Positions 15,826 to 25,889 are shown, counted from the stretch's first letter. The stretch: 64,000 nucleotides of DNA from Larkinella humicola (GCF_008727875.1 NZ_VTWS01000001.1:1240001-1304000), one strand, 5' to 3'. The notes: generated by a model not told the origin, from the letters alone. Program-made: numbers and translations.

Positions 15826-16338
15826 ATGAGAAAAGTAAAACTGTACATCGCGACGAGTTTAGACCGTTACATTGCCGGACCGAACGGCGAAATCGATTGG
15901 TTGTTTACCGAGGGAGAATTCGGATACGACGCGTTTATGGAAACCGTCGATACGACACTAATGGGGTATGAAACGTACAAATTAATCGAAACCTTTGGTG
16001 ATTTTCCGTATAAGTCCCAGACGAATTACGTCTTTACCCGAAACTCAAATCGACCCGAAGCAGCTTACGCGCAATTTATCGCAAGTGATGTGGTAGCATT
16101 TGTTCAGGCATTGAAACAGCAGGCCGGGAGAGACATTTTTCTGGTGGGCGGAGGACAGATCAACGCTATCTTACTCGAAGCCGGGCTGATCGATGAGCTT
16201 CAGGTTTTTGTCCATCCGATTATTCTGGGAAAAGGCATTCCGATGTTCCAGTCGACGGAAAAACCGCATCCCTGGCAGTTGGTGGAAACCAAAACCTATG
16301 AGCGGGGACTCGTGGAGTTGCATTACCTAAAAGGCTGA
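15826..16338 (+). CDS. Dihydrofolate reductase family protein (RibD C-terminal-like)
   Basis: A 170-residue protein with the DHFR/RibD-C fold. It starts MRKVKLYIATSLDRYIAGPN and has GEIDWLF, TTLMGYETYKLIETFG and the NADPH-binding DIFLVGGGQINAILLEAGLI, then LQVFVHPIILGKGIPMF. This group is widespread as small stand-alone reductases (YyaP/YwjB-like); the substrate is not established and it is not expected to be the main folate reductase. Start ATG 15826 is supported by the promoter element at 15800. It is convergent with the AI-2E permease gene, with a perfect 38-bp-arm hairpin between. Confidence 0.9.
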   Translation: MRKVKLYIATSLDRYIAGPNGEIDWLFTEGEFGYDAFMETVDTTLMGYETYKLIETFGDFPYKSQTNYVFTRNSNRPEAAYAQFIASDVVAFVQALKQQAGRDIFLVGGGQINAILLEAGLIDELQVFVHPIILGKGIPMFQSTEKPHPWQLVETKTYERGLVELHYLKG

Positions 16339-16380
16339 AAACCCGGCCGGATTAGCATTTCAATTTGTTCGAAACCTATG

Positions 16381-16473
16381 AATCATAAATGAAAAATGAT
16401 GAATGTAAAATGTTAAAGTGCTGGTCCGGCCAATCCTTTAACATTTTACATTCATCATTTTTCATTTATGATT
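16381..16473. repeat. Perfect 38-bp-arm inverted repeat between convergent genes
   Basis: Arms 16381-16418 and 16436-16473 are fully complementary, with a 17-nt loop. The arms are AT-rich and contain repeated ATGAA/AAATGA words. Placed between two convergent genes it could end transcription from both sides, but there is no typical T-tract after the stem. Confidence 0.95.
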
Positions 16474-16484
16474 TCTAGTAAAAC

Positions 16485-17555
16485 TTATTGTACTGTCCGC
16501 TCCGCTTTTTTCTCCAGTACCTTTTCTTCTCTGGCGGCTTCCAGGCGCAACTTGCCGTTTTGGCGTTCAAAAACCTTGAACAGCACCATGAAATAGGCCA
16601 GCAAGAGCGGTCCAATGACCAGACCTAAAATGCCGAAGATCGGTACGCCCAGCACGATACCAGTTAAGGTTACGAACGGGTGAACATCGCCCATGCGCTT
16701 GGCCAGCATAACCCGGAGCAGGTTGTCGACGTTGATGATCACCACCGCACCAACCACCAAAATGCCGATTCCGTCACCGGTATTGCCCTGTGAAATCATC
16801 AGAATACCGGCGGGTCCCCAGACAATGGGCGTTCCGAGAATCGGAATAAAGGCGAAGAAAAAAGCGACTGTACCCCAGAAAACCGCATCGGGCACCCCAA
16901 AAATCCAGAGGGTCAAACCGGTCAGAATCGACTGAACCAGGGAAACCAGTGCCTGCCCCAGGATGTTGGCATTCACCATGTTTTTCAAATCCTCACCCAA
17001 CTCGTTGAGTGTGTCATCTTCAAAAGGCAGGTATTTACGCAGCCCCTTCAGAAATTTTTCTTCTTCCATGAAAATGAAGTACAAGCCGACGTAGAGCAAA
17101 CCCAGCGAAATAATGACGTCCAGGGTACCACTCAGAATGGAAGGAAACTGCTGGCTGGCAAAACCGGCGCTCTGCTTCACCAGGTTCTTGATGTTGGCTT
17201 GATCGGTCAGTTGGATACCGGTGGCTTTTTCCAGTTTTTCGATCAATTGCAGAATTTGATCGGTGTGCTGGCTGTAATACTGAATCCGGTTGATGAGCAA
17301 CAGGCTTAGTGCCAGAAACGGCATGATAATCACTACAACCGAAAAGAGAATGAGTAAAATGGTGACCAGCAAGCGGTTCCATTTCCGCTTGTGAACCAGA
17401 TTGGTGAACCAGGGGCGAAAAATGACGTAGATAATTCCGGAACCGAGCAGGGCAATGGTGTATTGACGCAGTCCAATCAAGATAAAACCGGCAATAACAA
17501 CCAGACTGATAATTAAGAGAACACGCTGTTGTTTGGGAGTATAAATGGTGGCCAT
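16485..17555 (-). CDS. AI-2E family transporter (PerM-like membrane protein)
   Basis: A 356-residue inner-membrane protein of the AI-2 exporter (PerM/YdiK) family. The chosen start ATG 17555 gives MATIYTPKQQRVLLIISL; the longer frame adds nine residues. Two N-terminal membrane segments, a hydrophilic loop (about 80-150), then several hydrophobic segments are visible, with the family stretch AFIPILGTPIVWGPAGI and GIVLGVPIFGILGLVIGPLL. Members move small molecules or ions and the substrate is rarely known. It follows the copper ATPase by 129 bp on the same strand and could be the distal gene of that operon, but no copper-specific feature is visible. Confidence 0.9.
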   Translation of the reverse strand: MATIYTPKQQRVLLIISLVVIAGFILIGLRQYTIALLGSGIIYVIFRPWFTNLVHKRKWNRLLVTILLILFSVVVIIMPFLALSLLLINRIQYYSQHTDQILQLIEKLEKATGIQLTDQANIKNLVKQSAGFASQQFPSILSGTLDVIISLGLLYVGLYFIFMEEEKFLKGLRKYLPFEDDTLNELGEDLKNMVNANILGQALVSLVQSILTGLTLWIFGVPDAVFWGTVAFFFAFIPILGTPIVWGPAGILMISQGNTGDGIGILVVGAVVIINVDNLLRVMLAKRMGDVHPFVTLTGIVLGVPIFGILGLVIGPLLLAYFMVLFKVFERQNGKLRLEAAREEKVLEKKAERTVQ

Positions 17556-17684
17556 CGATGGTTGAAAAAGGTGTGTACCCAATTAACACCACTCCCCTTG
17601 GTTTTTGTTTTGGCAAATCGGGATAAGATCACCTTTGGAATGAATTTCTCTTTCTGTCCAGCCCCAGCGACAGCCCTTTAGTGC

Positions 17685-19721
17685 CTATTGTACTCGCAAC
17701 AGCTTGGCATTAATGGCAACAACAATGGTAGATGCACTCATCAGAATGGCTCCCATCGCCGGGCTAAGCATAAACCTTGGATACAGAACACCTGCGGCTA
17801 AAGGAATAGCTATTACGTTATAGCCAACGGCCCAGGCCATGTTTTGCACCATCTTCCGGTACGTTGCCCGCCCAAAAGTGATCATCTGCACCACATCCAT
17901 CGGATCGCTGTTGACCAGAATAATATCGGCGGTTTCGGCGGCTACATCCGTACCGGAGCCAATGGCAATGCCCACATCGGCCTGTGCCAGTGCCGGCGCA
18001 TCATTCACCCCGTCGCCGGTCATGGCAACCACCTCTCCATTCTCCTGAAATGCCCTGACTTTGTCCTGCTTTTCATGCGGTAAAACATTCGCTAGATACC
18101 CGTCCATCTGTAGCTTTTTACTGATGGCTTCCGCAATTTTCTCGTTGTCACCCGTCAACAAGAAGGTTTTGATATTCATTTTTTTTAAGGCCGCCACGGA
18201 TGCGGCCGCATTTTCCCGGAGACTATCGGCCAACGTGATCAGACCGGCGAGCTTTCCGTCAATTAAAATAAAATTGACAGTATCAGTCGCCTGATCGACC
18301 TGATCGGGAATGGTGGGGACGGGCTGGTTTTCCTGTTTAAAATAATTGGGGCCGACCGCCATTACCTTTTTTTTGTTCACAATTCCCGTCACCCCGACAC
18401 CCGGCAGGTAAGTAAAATCGGTTGAGGGCCATAGGCCCAGCTTCTTTTCTTTCAGTTTTCGGATCACCCCGTGCGCGATGTGGTGTTCGGAGTTTTGCTG
18501 GATCGCTGCGGCAAATTGAAGGATCTGGTCCTCCGAAAACAGTTTGTCTTGCACGATGATCGCTTGAACTTCATGAGACCCTTTGGTCAATGTCCCGGTT
18601 TTATCGAAGATGATCGTGGTAAGATTCCGGGCATTTTCAAACGCCGTGCGGTTTCGAATCAGGAGCCCGTGTGTGGCCGAAAGGGTGGTTGAAACCGCGA
18701 TAACCAGCGGAATCGCAACACCCAATGCATGTGGGCAGGAGGTTACCATCACCGTTACCATGCGTTCCAGCGCAAAGGCCAGACTTTGACCACCCGTGTA
18801 CCAAACGACAAACGTCAGAATGCCGACACTGATGGAAATCAACGTAAGCCACTTCGCTACCGTGTCGGCCAGATTCTGGGTAGTCGATTTGGCTCCCTGC
18901 GCATTCCTGACCATTTTAATTACTTTTTGTAAATACGTATCATCACCGGCACCGGTAACCTGGATTTTCAGAACCCCATCCGTATTGATTCCCCCGCCGA
19001 TGACCTTATCCGCTTTCTGTTTCTGCACCGGAACACTTTCACCGGTCAGCATACTTTCATTCACATATGAAGTCCCTTCCAGAATCAGCCCATCGGCCGG
19101 GATCTTTTCCCCCGGTTTTACCAGCAACACATCGCCGTTGCGCAGTTCTTTCAAGGCAATGTCTATTACCTGATTACCTCGCTCCACATGGACGATTGAA
19201 GGCAACAATGCCACCAGGGATTCCAGCGCGCGTGAAGCCGCCATCTGGGATTTCATTTCCAGCAAGTGCCCAAGCAACATGATGTCGATCAGGGTAGCCA
19301 GCTCCCAAAAGAAATCCATGCCTTCCAGGCCAAAAACCACCGCCACACTGTATCCGTAAGCCGTCGTTATCGCTACGGCCACCAGCGTCATCATCCCCAG
19401 GTTTTTGTTTTTGAGCTCCCCGACCAAGCCCGTCAGAAAAGGCCATCCGCCATAAAAATACAGGAAGCTGCTCAGGACCATGAGCACATACGTATCTCCG
19501 GGAAAGCGCCAGTGGAATCCTGCCCAGTGCTGGATCATGGGCGACAACAAAAGGACGGGAACGGTAACGACCAGACATAACCAAAAACGCTTCAGGAAAT
19601 CGCCGGTGTGGTGACCAGCGTGTTTGTCATGACCGGCATGGTCGTCCGTGGGTTTGGCGGAATGTGCATGCAAAACCGTTTCCTCTTGTATGTCGTGATG
19701 ATGCTCGTGATGATGTTCCAT
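17685..19721 (-). CDS. CopB-type copper/silver-exporting P1B ATPase
   Basis: A 678-residue heavy-metal ATPase. The start ATG 19721 is preceded by AAGAAG; an upstream TTG at 19757 would overlap the oxidase stop. It has a histidine-rich N-terminus ([10 protein letters not shown], later [13 protein letters not shown]) instead of CxxC HMA domains, then membrane helices, [12 protein letters not shown], the transmembrane metal site [12 protein letters not shown] (CPH, as in CopB), the phosphorylation site [12 protein letters not shown], and [22 protein letters not shown]. In the nucleotide domain the usual SEHP is SEHH, so the invariant His is kept but Pro is replaced. It likely moves copper out of the cytoplasm, to be oxidised by the upstream-encoded multicopper oxidase. 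Confidence 0.94.
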   Translation of the reverse strand: MEHHHEHHHDIQEETVLHAHSAKPTDDHAGHDKHAGHHTGDFLKRFWLCLVVTVPVLLLSPMIQHWAGFHWRFPGDTYVLMVLSSFLYFYGGWPFLTGLVGELKNKNLGMMTLVAVAITTAYGYSVAVVFGLEGMDFFWELATLIDIMLLGHLLEMKSQMAASRALESLVALLPSIVHVERGNQVIDIALKELRNGDVLLVKPGEKIPADGLILEGTSYVNESMLTGESVPVQKQKADKVIGGGINTDGVLKIQVTGAGDDTYLQKVIKMVRNAQGAKSTTQNLADTVAKWLTLISISVGILTFVVWYTGGQSLAFALERMVTVMVTSCPHALGVAIPLVIAVSTTLSATHGLLIRNRTAFENARNLTTIIFDKTGTLTKGSHEVQAIIVQDKLFSEDQILQFAAAIQQNSEHHIAHGVIRKLKEKKLGLWPSTDFTYLPGVGVTGIVNKKKVMAVGPNYFKQENQPVPTIPDQVDQATDTVNFILIDGKLAGLITLADSLRENAAASVAALKKMNIKTFLLTGDNEKIAEAISKKLQMDGYLANVLPHEKQDKVRAFQENGEVVAMTGDGVNDAPALAQADVGIAIGSGTDVAAETADIILVNSDPMDVVQMITFGRATYRKMVQNMAWAVGYNVIAIPLAAGVLYPRFMLSPAMGAILMSASTIVVAINAKLLRVQ

Positions 19722-19753
19722 CTTCTTACGGTTTATGAAAGCCCTGCCCGCGG

Positions 19754-22012
19754 TCAATAATTCAGAGTGAATCCTACGCCAAATCCCATATCGCTGTCGT
19801 AATGGGCTGATACGCCACTGTTTTTCGTGAGAATATACCGAAATCCGGCCATATATTCTTTATCGGTGTTTGCCATCAGACTCATTCGCAGGCGTTTGGA
19901 AACCGGAATATCCATCCGTTCCAGTTGCAAGCGGACATTGCCGTCGGTGAAAACCTCAGCCTGGGCTACCACCAGCATCGGCAGGGTGTAGTTAATCCCG
20001 GCACTGAAAACCGCTCGTTTGTCTTTGGTATTTTGCTGGCCGAACAGATTGCGCTCGACTTCGTCCATCCCCATTTTTCGATACCGCCAGTCGAAACCGA
20101 TGAAGGGCATCAACCACTGCATTTTGCCCAGATAGCGTCCGATGTGGGTTTCGGTTTCATAGCCATGATGGTCGTTATAGCCCAGTCGCCATTCGGTGCC
20201 AACACTCCAGCGGGTATTTTGCAGCATCGCCTGCCCATCGTTTCCGTTGGTGGCAAAATCGTTTTCGGCCATGAAATGAAACGCCCGGTCGTCGGCAAAT
20301 AACTTGCGCCGGGCTCGTTTCGGGTTGGGAATTTCCGGATTGGGAGGAGAATTTTCGTAGGAAAAAACCCGGCCCATTCCGCTCATCATGTGGTAGAGAA
20401 TATGACAATGGAAAAACCAGTCACCACTTTCGGTGGCGGCAAATTCGAGGGTGTCGGTTTCCATCGGCATGATGTCGATGACGTTTTTCAGCGGAGCCTG
20501 TTCCCCCTGCCCATTAAGCACTCTGAAATCATGGCCATGCAGGTGCATCGGGTGGCGCATCATGGAATTGTTGTAAATCACCATCCGAACCGTTTCCCCT
20601 TTCTGAATCAGGATTTTGTCCGTTTCAGACACCACCCGGTTATCCAGACTCCAGACGTACCGGTTCATGTTTCCCGTCAGCACAAACCGCAGCTCTTTTG
20701 TCGGTGCATTTTTAGGGAGTGACGTTTTAACCGGCGATTTGAGCATGGCATAATTCAGGGTGGTAATCGCCGACAACGCATTGCTGTTGTACCGGTTCTG
20801 ATGGGCATGTTCATTTTCCGGGCTAATCCCACCCATTAGTGTCGTTTTCCCGTTGACAGGCCCGGTAATTTCCGGATACATGACCACGTTCATATCCATC
20901 TGGTTGAGGCTCATGTTCATACCCCTATCATCCAGATTACCGTTCATTTTCATCATGCCATTCATCATCTTCATCCCCTCGAAATAGTGTAATTTCGGCA
21001 GGGGCGATGCGAGTTGTTTCACGCCCTCACCGAGGTACAACGAAGCCGAGCGGGTCCGGTCTTCGGAAGTCACCAGGAATTCATAGGCCGTTGGGCGGGC
21101 GTCGGCATTTCCCGCCGGAATGGTAACGATGACGTCGTAGGTTTCGGAAACGGCAATAATCAACCGGTCGACTTCCACGGGCTCCACCTCGTTGCCATCG
21201 TTGGCTACCACCGTCATTTTCCCCCCCGCATAGGTAAGCCAGAAATACGTGGAGGCTCCCCCGTTCGAAATCCGCAAACGCACCCGGTCACCGGCTTTGA
21301 ATTGCGACAGCTGGCTTTCGTTTTTTCCATTAATCAAAAATTGGGAATAATAGACATCGCTGACGTCCATGGCGTTCATCCGCTTCCACTCGTTGACGAC
21401 TTTTGTCTTCAAATAGCCCTGCCTGATCGCTTCCGAATAGCTTTGTGTCGTTCCCTTTTTGATGGCAAACCAATCACTGGCATTGTGCAGCAGCCGGTGA
21501 ATATTTTTGGGGTTCATATCCGTCCACTCACTCAGCATGACCGGAACCGTGGGAATAACCGGCTCTTTTTTCTTATGAAGAATCAGGGAACCATACATAC
21601 CAAGTTGTTCCTGCAAACCGGTATGGCTGTGGTACCAGTGGGTGCCGCTCTGAATAATGGGAAACCGGTACAAATGAGTCGTGTAGGGCTTGATCGGCAT
21701 TTGGGTCAGATTGGGAACACCGTCGTACCGGTTGGGCAAAAACAGCCCGTGCCAGTGCAGGGACGTCTCTTCATTCAACTCGTTGTGCACGTAAATTTCG
21801 GCCGTGTCACCCTCGGTGAAGGTGAGCGTCGGCATCGGGATTTGCCCGTTCACGGCAATGGCCCTTTTGAGTTTCCCGGTAAAATTGACGGTTGTATCCT
21901 TCACGTACAGGTCGTACCGCACTACTTTTTGAGCCGGTGCCGGGCGAAAGGCAAGCAGAAACAGGCTGAAAGCGAGAAGCAGCCTTTCAGCCAGACTTTT
22001 ACCAAAATCCAT
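19754..22012 (-). CDS. Multicopper oxidase (CopA-like) fused to a CopB-like outer-membrane barrel domain
   Basis: A 752-residue secreted protein. After a signal peptide (AFSLFLLAFRPAPAQ) come three cupredoxin regions with all four copper motifs: SLHWHGLFLPNRYDG (about 85), GTHWYHSHTGLQ, HPMHLHGHDF and the type 1 site FFHCHILYHMMSGMG. A Met-rich segment (MKMMNGMMKMNG, then MNMSLNQMDMNVVMY) probably binds Cu(I). From about residue 568 to the end (185 residues) the sequence changes to a beta-rich domain resembling CopB, the barrel usually encoded separately after copA: TRWSVGTEWRLGYN, RAVFSAGINYTLPM, VRLQLERMDIPVSKRLRMSL and AGFRYILTKN. It is in an operon with the ATPase (32 bp downstream) and the HMA-DUF3347 protein. 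Confidence 0.93.
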   Translation of the reverse strand: MDFGKSLAERLLLAFSLFLLAFRPAPAQKVVRYDLYVKDTTVNFTGKLKRAIAVNGQIPMPTLTFTEGDTAEIYVHNELNEETSLHWHGLFLPNRYDGVPNLTQMPIKPYTTHLYRFPIIQSGTHWYHSHTGLQEQLGMYGSLILHKKKEPVIPTVPVMLSEWTDMNPKNIHRLLHNASDWFAIKKGTTQSYSEAIRQGYLKTKVVNEWKRMNAMDVSDVYYSQFLINGKNESQLSQFKAGDRVRLRISNGGASTYFWLTYAGGKMTVVANDGNEVEPVEVDRLIIAVSETYDVIVTIPAGNADARPTAYEFLVTSEDRTRSASLYLGEGVKQLASPLPKLHYFEGMKMMNGMMKMNGNLDDRGMNMSLNQMDMNVVMYPEITGPVNGKTTLMGGISPENEHAHQNRYNSNALSAITTLNYAMLKSPVKTSLPKNAPTKELRFVLTGNMNRYVWSLDNRVVSETDKILIQKGETVRMVIYNNSMMRHPMHLHGHDFRVLNGQGEQAPLKNVIDIMPMETDTLEFAATESGDWFFHCHILYHMMSGMGRVFSYENSPPNPEIPNPKRARRKLFADDRAFHFMAENDFATNGNDGQAMLQNTRWSVGTEWRLGYNDHHGYETETHIGRYLGKMQWLMPFIGFDWRYRKMGMDEVERNLFGQQNTKDKRAVFSAGINYTLPMLVVAQAEVFTDGNVRLQLERMDIPVSKRLRMSLMANTDKEYMAGFRYILTKNSGVSAHYDSDMGFGVGFTLNY

Positions 22013-22109
22013 CGTGTGTTTTCTGTAAAGGAGGAAAGAAAAGGGCGTTCCAATTCCACGTGTCGTCGCTCATTCGCAGCAGTATGATGGAATTGGAACA
22101 GCCCGGATT

Positions 22110-22961
22110 TTATTTGATGGTTTCGGTCGTTTTACCACAGCTCAGCATCTGTGCGCCGTAATAGGGATTTTTGACTGCCGGGATTTTGCTCAGCCAGTTG
22201 GCCCCTTTTCCGTCATTAAACATGGGGCAATGCTGGTAATAAACCGTTTCCGACGGTTTTCCGGCCTTAATGAGTTTGTACATATTTTCGGAAAGCGAGG
22301 TAAAATGGTCTCTCTGGTGACCTACCTCTTTGGTTTCCTCGATGTGTTCCGCGTCCAGACCGAGGTCGTTCATCACCTTCATCCAGACGGTGTGTTGCTC
22401 CGCACTCAACTGCCCCATTTTCACCGCTTTGATAGCCTTCACCAGAACGGCAGCCTGGGTTGAAGCGGCCTTTCCGTCCGAATTGACCAGGGCGTCTTTC
22501 ACCGAGAAATACGCTGCCAGAACCGGTTTCAAAGGATCAGAACCAGCCGTTTCGACTGGAGAGACCGGTACCGACTCCGGTTGATGAGCAGGTGCATTTT
22601 TGGCAACCAGTGCGTCTTTTTTACCAGCCCGGGCAGTCCGGCAACAGTCCGGCAGTTTGGCAAAAGCATCGTCAGGTGCCAAATACTGTTGATTGTCGTA
22701 GCCCGCCAGGGCCATTTTTTTCAGGATGGCATCCACCGACGTCTTCTTCGGATCATAGGTAATGGAGGCCACTTTCGTACTTACATCCCAGCTTGCTTCT
22801 GAGGTGTTTTTCTGAAAAGCGGCCGCTTCAATGCCCTCTTTGCACTGGGAGCAGTCACCCGGGATTTTTACCTGTTCGGTTACGGCATTTTTGATGGCTG
22901 CCTGCGACAGAAATGACGCTAGCAATAGCATAATTGCCATCCCTATTTTTAGTGATTTCAT
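22110..22961 (-). CDS. Copper-binding protein: HMA-like CxxC domain plus DUF3347
   Basis: A 283-residue protein starting MKSLKIGMAIMLLLASF (ATG 22961), with a signal peptide; the open frame up to 23051 adds unrelated residues. Residues about 25-85 resemble a heavy-metal-associated domain with GDCSQCKEG (CxxC) and the closing strand VASITYDPKKTSVDAILKKM. A linker with PDCC follows, then from about 145 a DUF3347 domain (LKPVLAAYFSVKDALVNSDG, ending CPMFNDGKGANWLS and NPYYGAQMLSCG). DUF3347 is common in copper-efflux proteins of Bacteroidota. It is first in the copper operon and is likely a periplasmic copper chaperone or sensor-like binding protein. Confidence 0.88.
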   Translation of the reverse strand: MKSLKIGMAIMLLLASFLSQAAIKNAVTEQVKIPGDCSQCKEGIEAAAFQKNTSEASWDVSTKVASITYDPKKTSVDAILKKMALAGYDNQQYLAPDDAFAKLPDCCRTARAGKKDALVAKNAPAHQPESVPVSPVETAGSDPLKPVLAAYFSVKDALVNSDGKAASTQAAVLVKAIKAVKMGQLSAEQHTVWMKVMNDLGLDAEHIEETKEVGHQRDHFTSLSENMYKLIKAGKPSETVYYQHCPMFNDGKGANWLSKIPAVKNPYYGAQMLSCGKTTETIK

Positions 22962-23126
22962 GGGTAGATTCGTTAAATTTGGTAAACAAGTCATCCTCAG
23001 CAGGATCAAAAAGCGGTCTTCCATCAATAACCTGAAAACCAGCGTGGTCAATTTTTTACATTACAAAGATCGGCGATTCATTTCCCGCTTTTCGTACAGA
23101 ATTATGGAAACCCTGTACATAATAAT

Positions 23127-23157
23127 GGACTCACCCGCCTGTTCAGCAAGTGAGTCC
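23127..23157 (-). terminator. Hairpin after the outer-membrane receptor gene
   Basis: GGACTCAC (23127-23134) pairs with GTGAGTCC (23150-23157) over a 15-nt loop, 23 bp beyond the receptor stop on the minus strand. There is no strong T-tract, so termination is only likely. Confidence 0.45.
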
Positions 23158-23179
23158 AAATGCACTTTTATTCAGAAAA

Positions 23180-25744
23180 TTAATTCATTTCGCCCTTTAC
23201 ATCGTCGTTATTGACCGACTTGCTCTTCTTCTTTTTCTCTTCAAACGTCATTTTTCCGATGCGGTAGGAGAACGTTACCTTCACATTCTGGTTGTACAGA
23301 TTCATGACACTGGTCTGGGAAAGCAGGGGCGAGTCGAGCGTTGTACGCATGGTTACCCCATTCCCCAGAAAGTTTTCAGCCGCCAGCCCAATGCTGCCGC
23401 GCTTGTTGGCAAAATCCTTTTTCACGCCCAGCGAATACATGTACATCCCGCCCATCGTTCCCTGCAACTGCGGCTGTGGACTGCGGTAGAACCCAAACCC
23501 CTGAACGCCCCAGCCTTTGTTGAGCGTCCACTGCGACATCAGCCGGCCACCGATGCTTAAGCCCTGATTACTAATCTGCTGCGAGCGTCCGTCGACTCCG
23601 GCCGTCATCCCCTGCATGTAGACAAAATAACCGTCCAGTCCACCGTTGATGCTCCATTTAGACGTCAGATTGGTGTTGAAAAACAGGTTGGCTCCGAAAG
23701 TCCGCTGCACCCCAATGTTCTGAAACGTCGTGATGATGCTCCCCGCCAGCGTATCCGATGGCAGCCGGATTTGCGTCAGGGCGTTGTTGGTCAGACGTCC
23801 GAACAGGGCGGCATTCAGGTATGATTTCTTGATGGTCGAGCTGATGCTCAGTTCCACGTTGTCCGTCAATTCCGGCCGCAGAGTTGGATTTCCGACGCTG
23901 ATGTTCTGCGGATTGGCCGCGTTGGGGTTCGGGTTCAACTGCTGCAAACCGGGCCGCTGAATCCGGCGGTTGTAGGCGGCTTTGACCGTTGCTCCCCCCT
24001 TCAAACTCTTTGATACGTTGATGCTCGGCACCAGGTTGCTGTAACTCGGAATGGCCAGGGGCGTCGTTTCGTTGCTGGTGGCCGTGATGCCGGTGTGTTC
24101 GTAGCGTGTCCCGACTTTGAAGGTATATTTTGTAGGCGTCACGTAGGTGTACGACACGTAACCGGCTCCGATGTTTTGTGAATAATTGAGTGAACCGGAT
24201 GGGTTGGTCGGGTCAAAAACCAAGTCGCCGGTGGTGCCGCCCACCTGATACTGATAGCGGCTATCGACCTGACGCATAATCACTTTCGCACCAAATTCAA
24301 GCAACTGATTCTTCTGAATCGGCGTTTGGTAGTCGGTTTGGAGGGTGATTTCCTGGTTGGTGTTGTTATTCAGGTTCCGTTGACGGGCCGTCAATTCTCC
24401 GCCATTATTGAGCAAGTCGGCATAAAAATTATTCACCAGACCGGTGCGGCTGTATTGCGTCGAAATGCTCCACTCCTGCTGCGGTTTGAACGTGCGGATG
24501 TAATCCAGGTTGATATCCACCGAGTTCGATAAATCTTTCCGGTCGACATCGCGGTTGGTTTTGCCCTGCAACGAATCCCCGAAATACGTGCTGGTCAACT
24601 GGTTCTGTTCCTGAACGAAATTGCGGGTACCGTAGCGAATATTCGCCGTCAAAGACTGGTTTTTAGCCAGATCGTAGTCTAAACCCAGCGTATATTGTCC
24701 GAAAAGCGGTTTATCGAAAGCCGTAGCCTGCTGGCTGGTTCGCATCGGAACGCCACCGATCAGCGTTGTTTGATCGAGGCTCGACGACGCCCGGTTGTAG
24801 AAGGCCCGGCCAAAACCGCCCAGGCTAATGCCCAGTTTTCCCTGCCGATACGACCCGTTCAATCCCAGATTCGAACCGCGAATTCCGGCTCCGGCGTCGA
24901 CGTTCAGCGTCAAACCGTGCAGCGTATTCTTCTTGGTCACAATGTTGATGATCCCGGCGGCTCCCTCGGCATCGTACTTGGCCGACGGGCTGGTGATCAC
25001 CTCCACGGATTTGATCATGTCGGCGGGTAATTGCTTCAGCGCATCGGCAACGCTGCTGGCAACGATGGTCGACGGTTTGTTGTTGATCAGCACCCGGATA
25101 TTCTGGCTACCCCGCAGACTCACGTTACCGTCCAGATCCACCGACAGCATTGGAACCCGTTTCAGCACATCGGTGGCGTCACCGCCTTTGGTCGTGACGT
25201 CTTTGTCGGCATTGTATACCAGCCGGTCCACTTTCTCTTCAATCATGGGAGCCTGTCCGGTAATGACCACTTCGTTCAACTGGCGAACATCGGGCTGAAG
25301 TTGCACATTTCCCACATTTAACTCCGTGCCTTTGGCGATGGTGATCGTTTTGGAATCCGTATTTTTGTAGCCAATGAAAGAGTACTGAAGGCGGTATTGA
25401 CCGGGAGCGAGTTTGGTTAGCGAGAACTTCCCTTTTTCGTCCGAAGTCGTTCCGTCGATGGGCTTGTTGGTGGTGGGATTGATCAGCGCGATGGTGGCGA
25501 ACTCGACCGGTTTGCCGGAGGTCGAGTCAATCAGGATACCGGATATTTTACCATTGCCCTTGGGCGCATCCTCGGCGACACCGTTAAATTCTTTCTTCTT
25601 CTTGTCGTCCTGACCGCCGAAGCTACCACCCGGAGGACCGCCCCCGGGAGGGCCAAACTGGGCTATGGCAGCCGAGAGACTGGTGAAGAGAAAAACGGCG
25701 AGGAGGGCCGGGCGAATGGATGACGTAAATCCTTTGGTTTTCAT
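23180..25744 (-). CDS. Outer-membrane beta-barrel receptor with carboxypeptidase-like plug domain
   Basis: An 854-residue outer-membrane protein. After the signal peptide (FTSLSAAIAQ) is a Gly/Pro-rich segment (FGPPGGGPPGGSFGG), a carboxypeptidase-like regulatory beta-sandwich (GKISGILIDSTSGKPVEFAT to YSFIGYKNTDS), a TonB-receptor plug (LNEVVITGQAPMIEEKVDR, LIRSVEVITSPSAKYDAEG-like SVEVITSPSAKYDAEGAAG) and a long barrel of the OMP_b-brl_3 type. No SusD partner is adjacent, so it is not a classical SusC. It may import or secrete a substrate, or sense the surface. It lies 145 bp after the LytS/LytTR pair on the same strand, which suggests control by that system. Confidence 0.92.
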   Translation of the reverse strand: MKTKGFTSSIRPALLAVFLFTSLSAAIAQFGPPGGGPPGGSFGGQDDKKKKEFNGVAEDAPKGNGKISGILIDSTSGKPVEFATIALINPTTNKPIDGTTSDEKGKFSLTKLAPGQYRLQYSFIGYKNTDSKTITIAKGTELNVGNVQLQPDVRQLNEVVITGQAPMIEEKVDRLVYNADKDVTTKGGDATDVLKRVPMLSVDLDGNVSLRGSQNIRVLINNKPSTIVASSVADALKQLPADMIKSVEVITSPSAKYDAEGAAGIINIVTKKNTLHGLTLNVDAGAGIRGSNLGLNGSYRQGKLGISLGGFGRAFYNRASSSLDQTTLIGGVPMRTSQQATAFDKPLFGQYTLGLDYDLAKNQSLTANIRYGTRNFVQEQNQLTSTYFGDSLQGKTNRDVDRKDLSNSVDINLDYIRTFKPQQEWSISTQYSRTGLVNNFYADLLNNGGELTARQRNLNNNTNQEITLQTDYQTPIQKNQLLEFGAKVIMRQVDSRYQYQVGGTTGDLVFDPTNPSGSLNYSQNIGAGYVSYTYVTPTKYTFKVGTRYEHTGITATSNETTPLAIPSYSNLVPSINVSKSLKGGATVKAAYNRRIQRPGLQQLNPNPNAANPQNISVGNPTLRPELTDNVELSISSTIKKSYLNAALFGRLTNNALTQIRLPSDTLAGSIITTFQNIGVQRTFGANLFFNTNLTSKWSINGGLDGYFVYMQGMTAGVDGRSQQISNQGLSIGGRLMSQWTLNKGWGVQGFGFYRSPQPQLQGTMGGMYMYSLGVKKDFANKRGSIGLAAENFLGNGVTMRTTLDSPLLSQTSVMNLYNQNVKVTFSYRIGKMTFEEKKKKSKSVNNDDVKGEMN

Positions 25745-25772
25745 GATAGACCTGCGTTGTCGTAGCAGGTTG

Positions 25773-25780
25773 CAAAGGTT
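25773..25780 (-). promoter_or_regulatory. Near-match -7 element (AACCTTTG) for the receptor gene
   Basis: Read on the minus strand the sequence is AACCTTTG, one mismatch from TAnnTTTG, 28 bp before the start codon. It suggests a separate promoter from the regulator genes. Confidence 0.35.
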
Positions 25781-25889
25781 GCCTTCGGGAACTCCTTACG
25801 AAAAAGAATGTTGCAAAACCGGGATTTTCGGGCGCTGAATCGGCGGTTTTCGGTGCAGAATGCCGACTAAATCTAATTCGAAAATCCGT

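Noticed and set aside
19754-19757. Translational coupling of the copper ATPase to the oxidase through a TTG start
   Set aside because: The ATG at 19721 has an AAGAAG just upstream and begins the His-rich N-terminus; the TTG extension is not family-like.
21014-22087. 357-codon plus-strand frame opposite the multicopper oxidase
   Set aside because: Antisense shadow of a clear multicopper oxidase with all copper motifs; low-complexity composition rich in Arg, Gly and Val.
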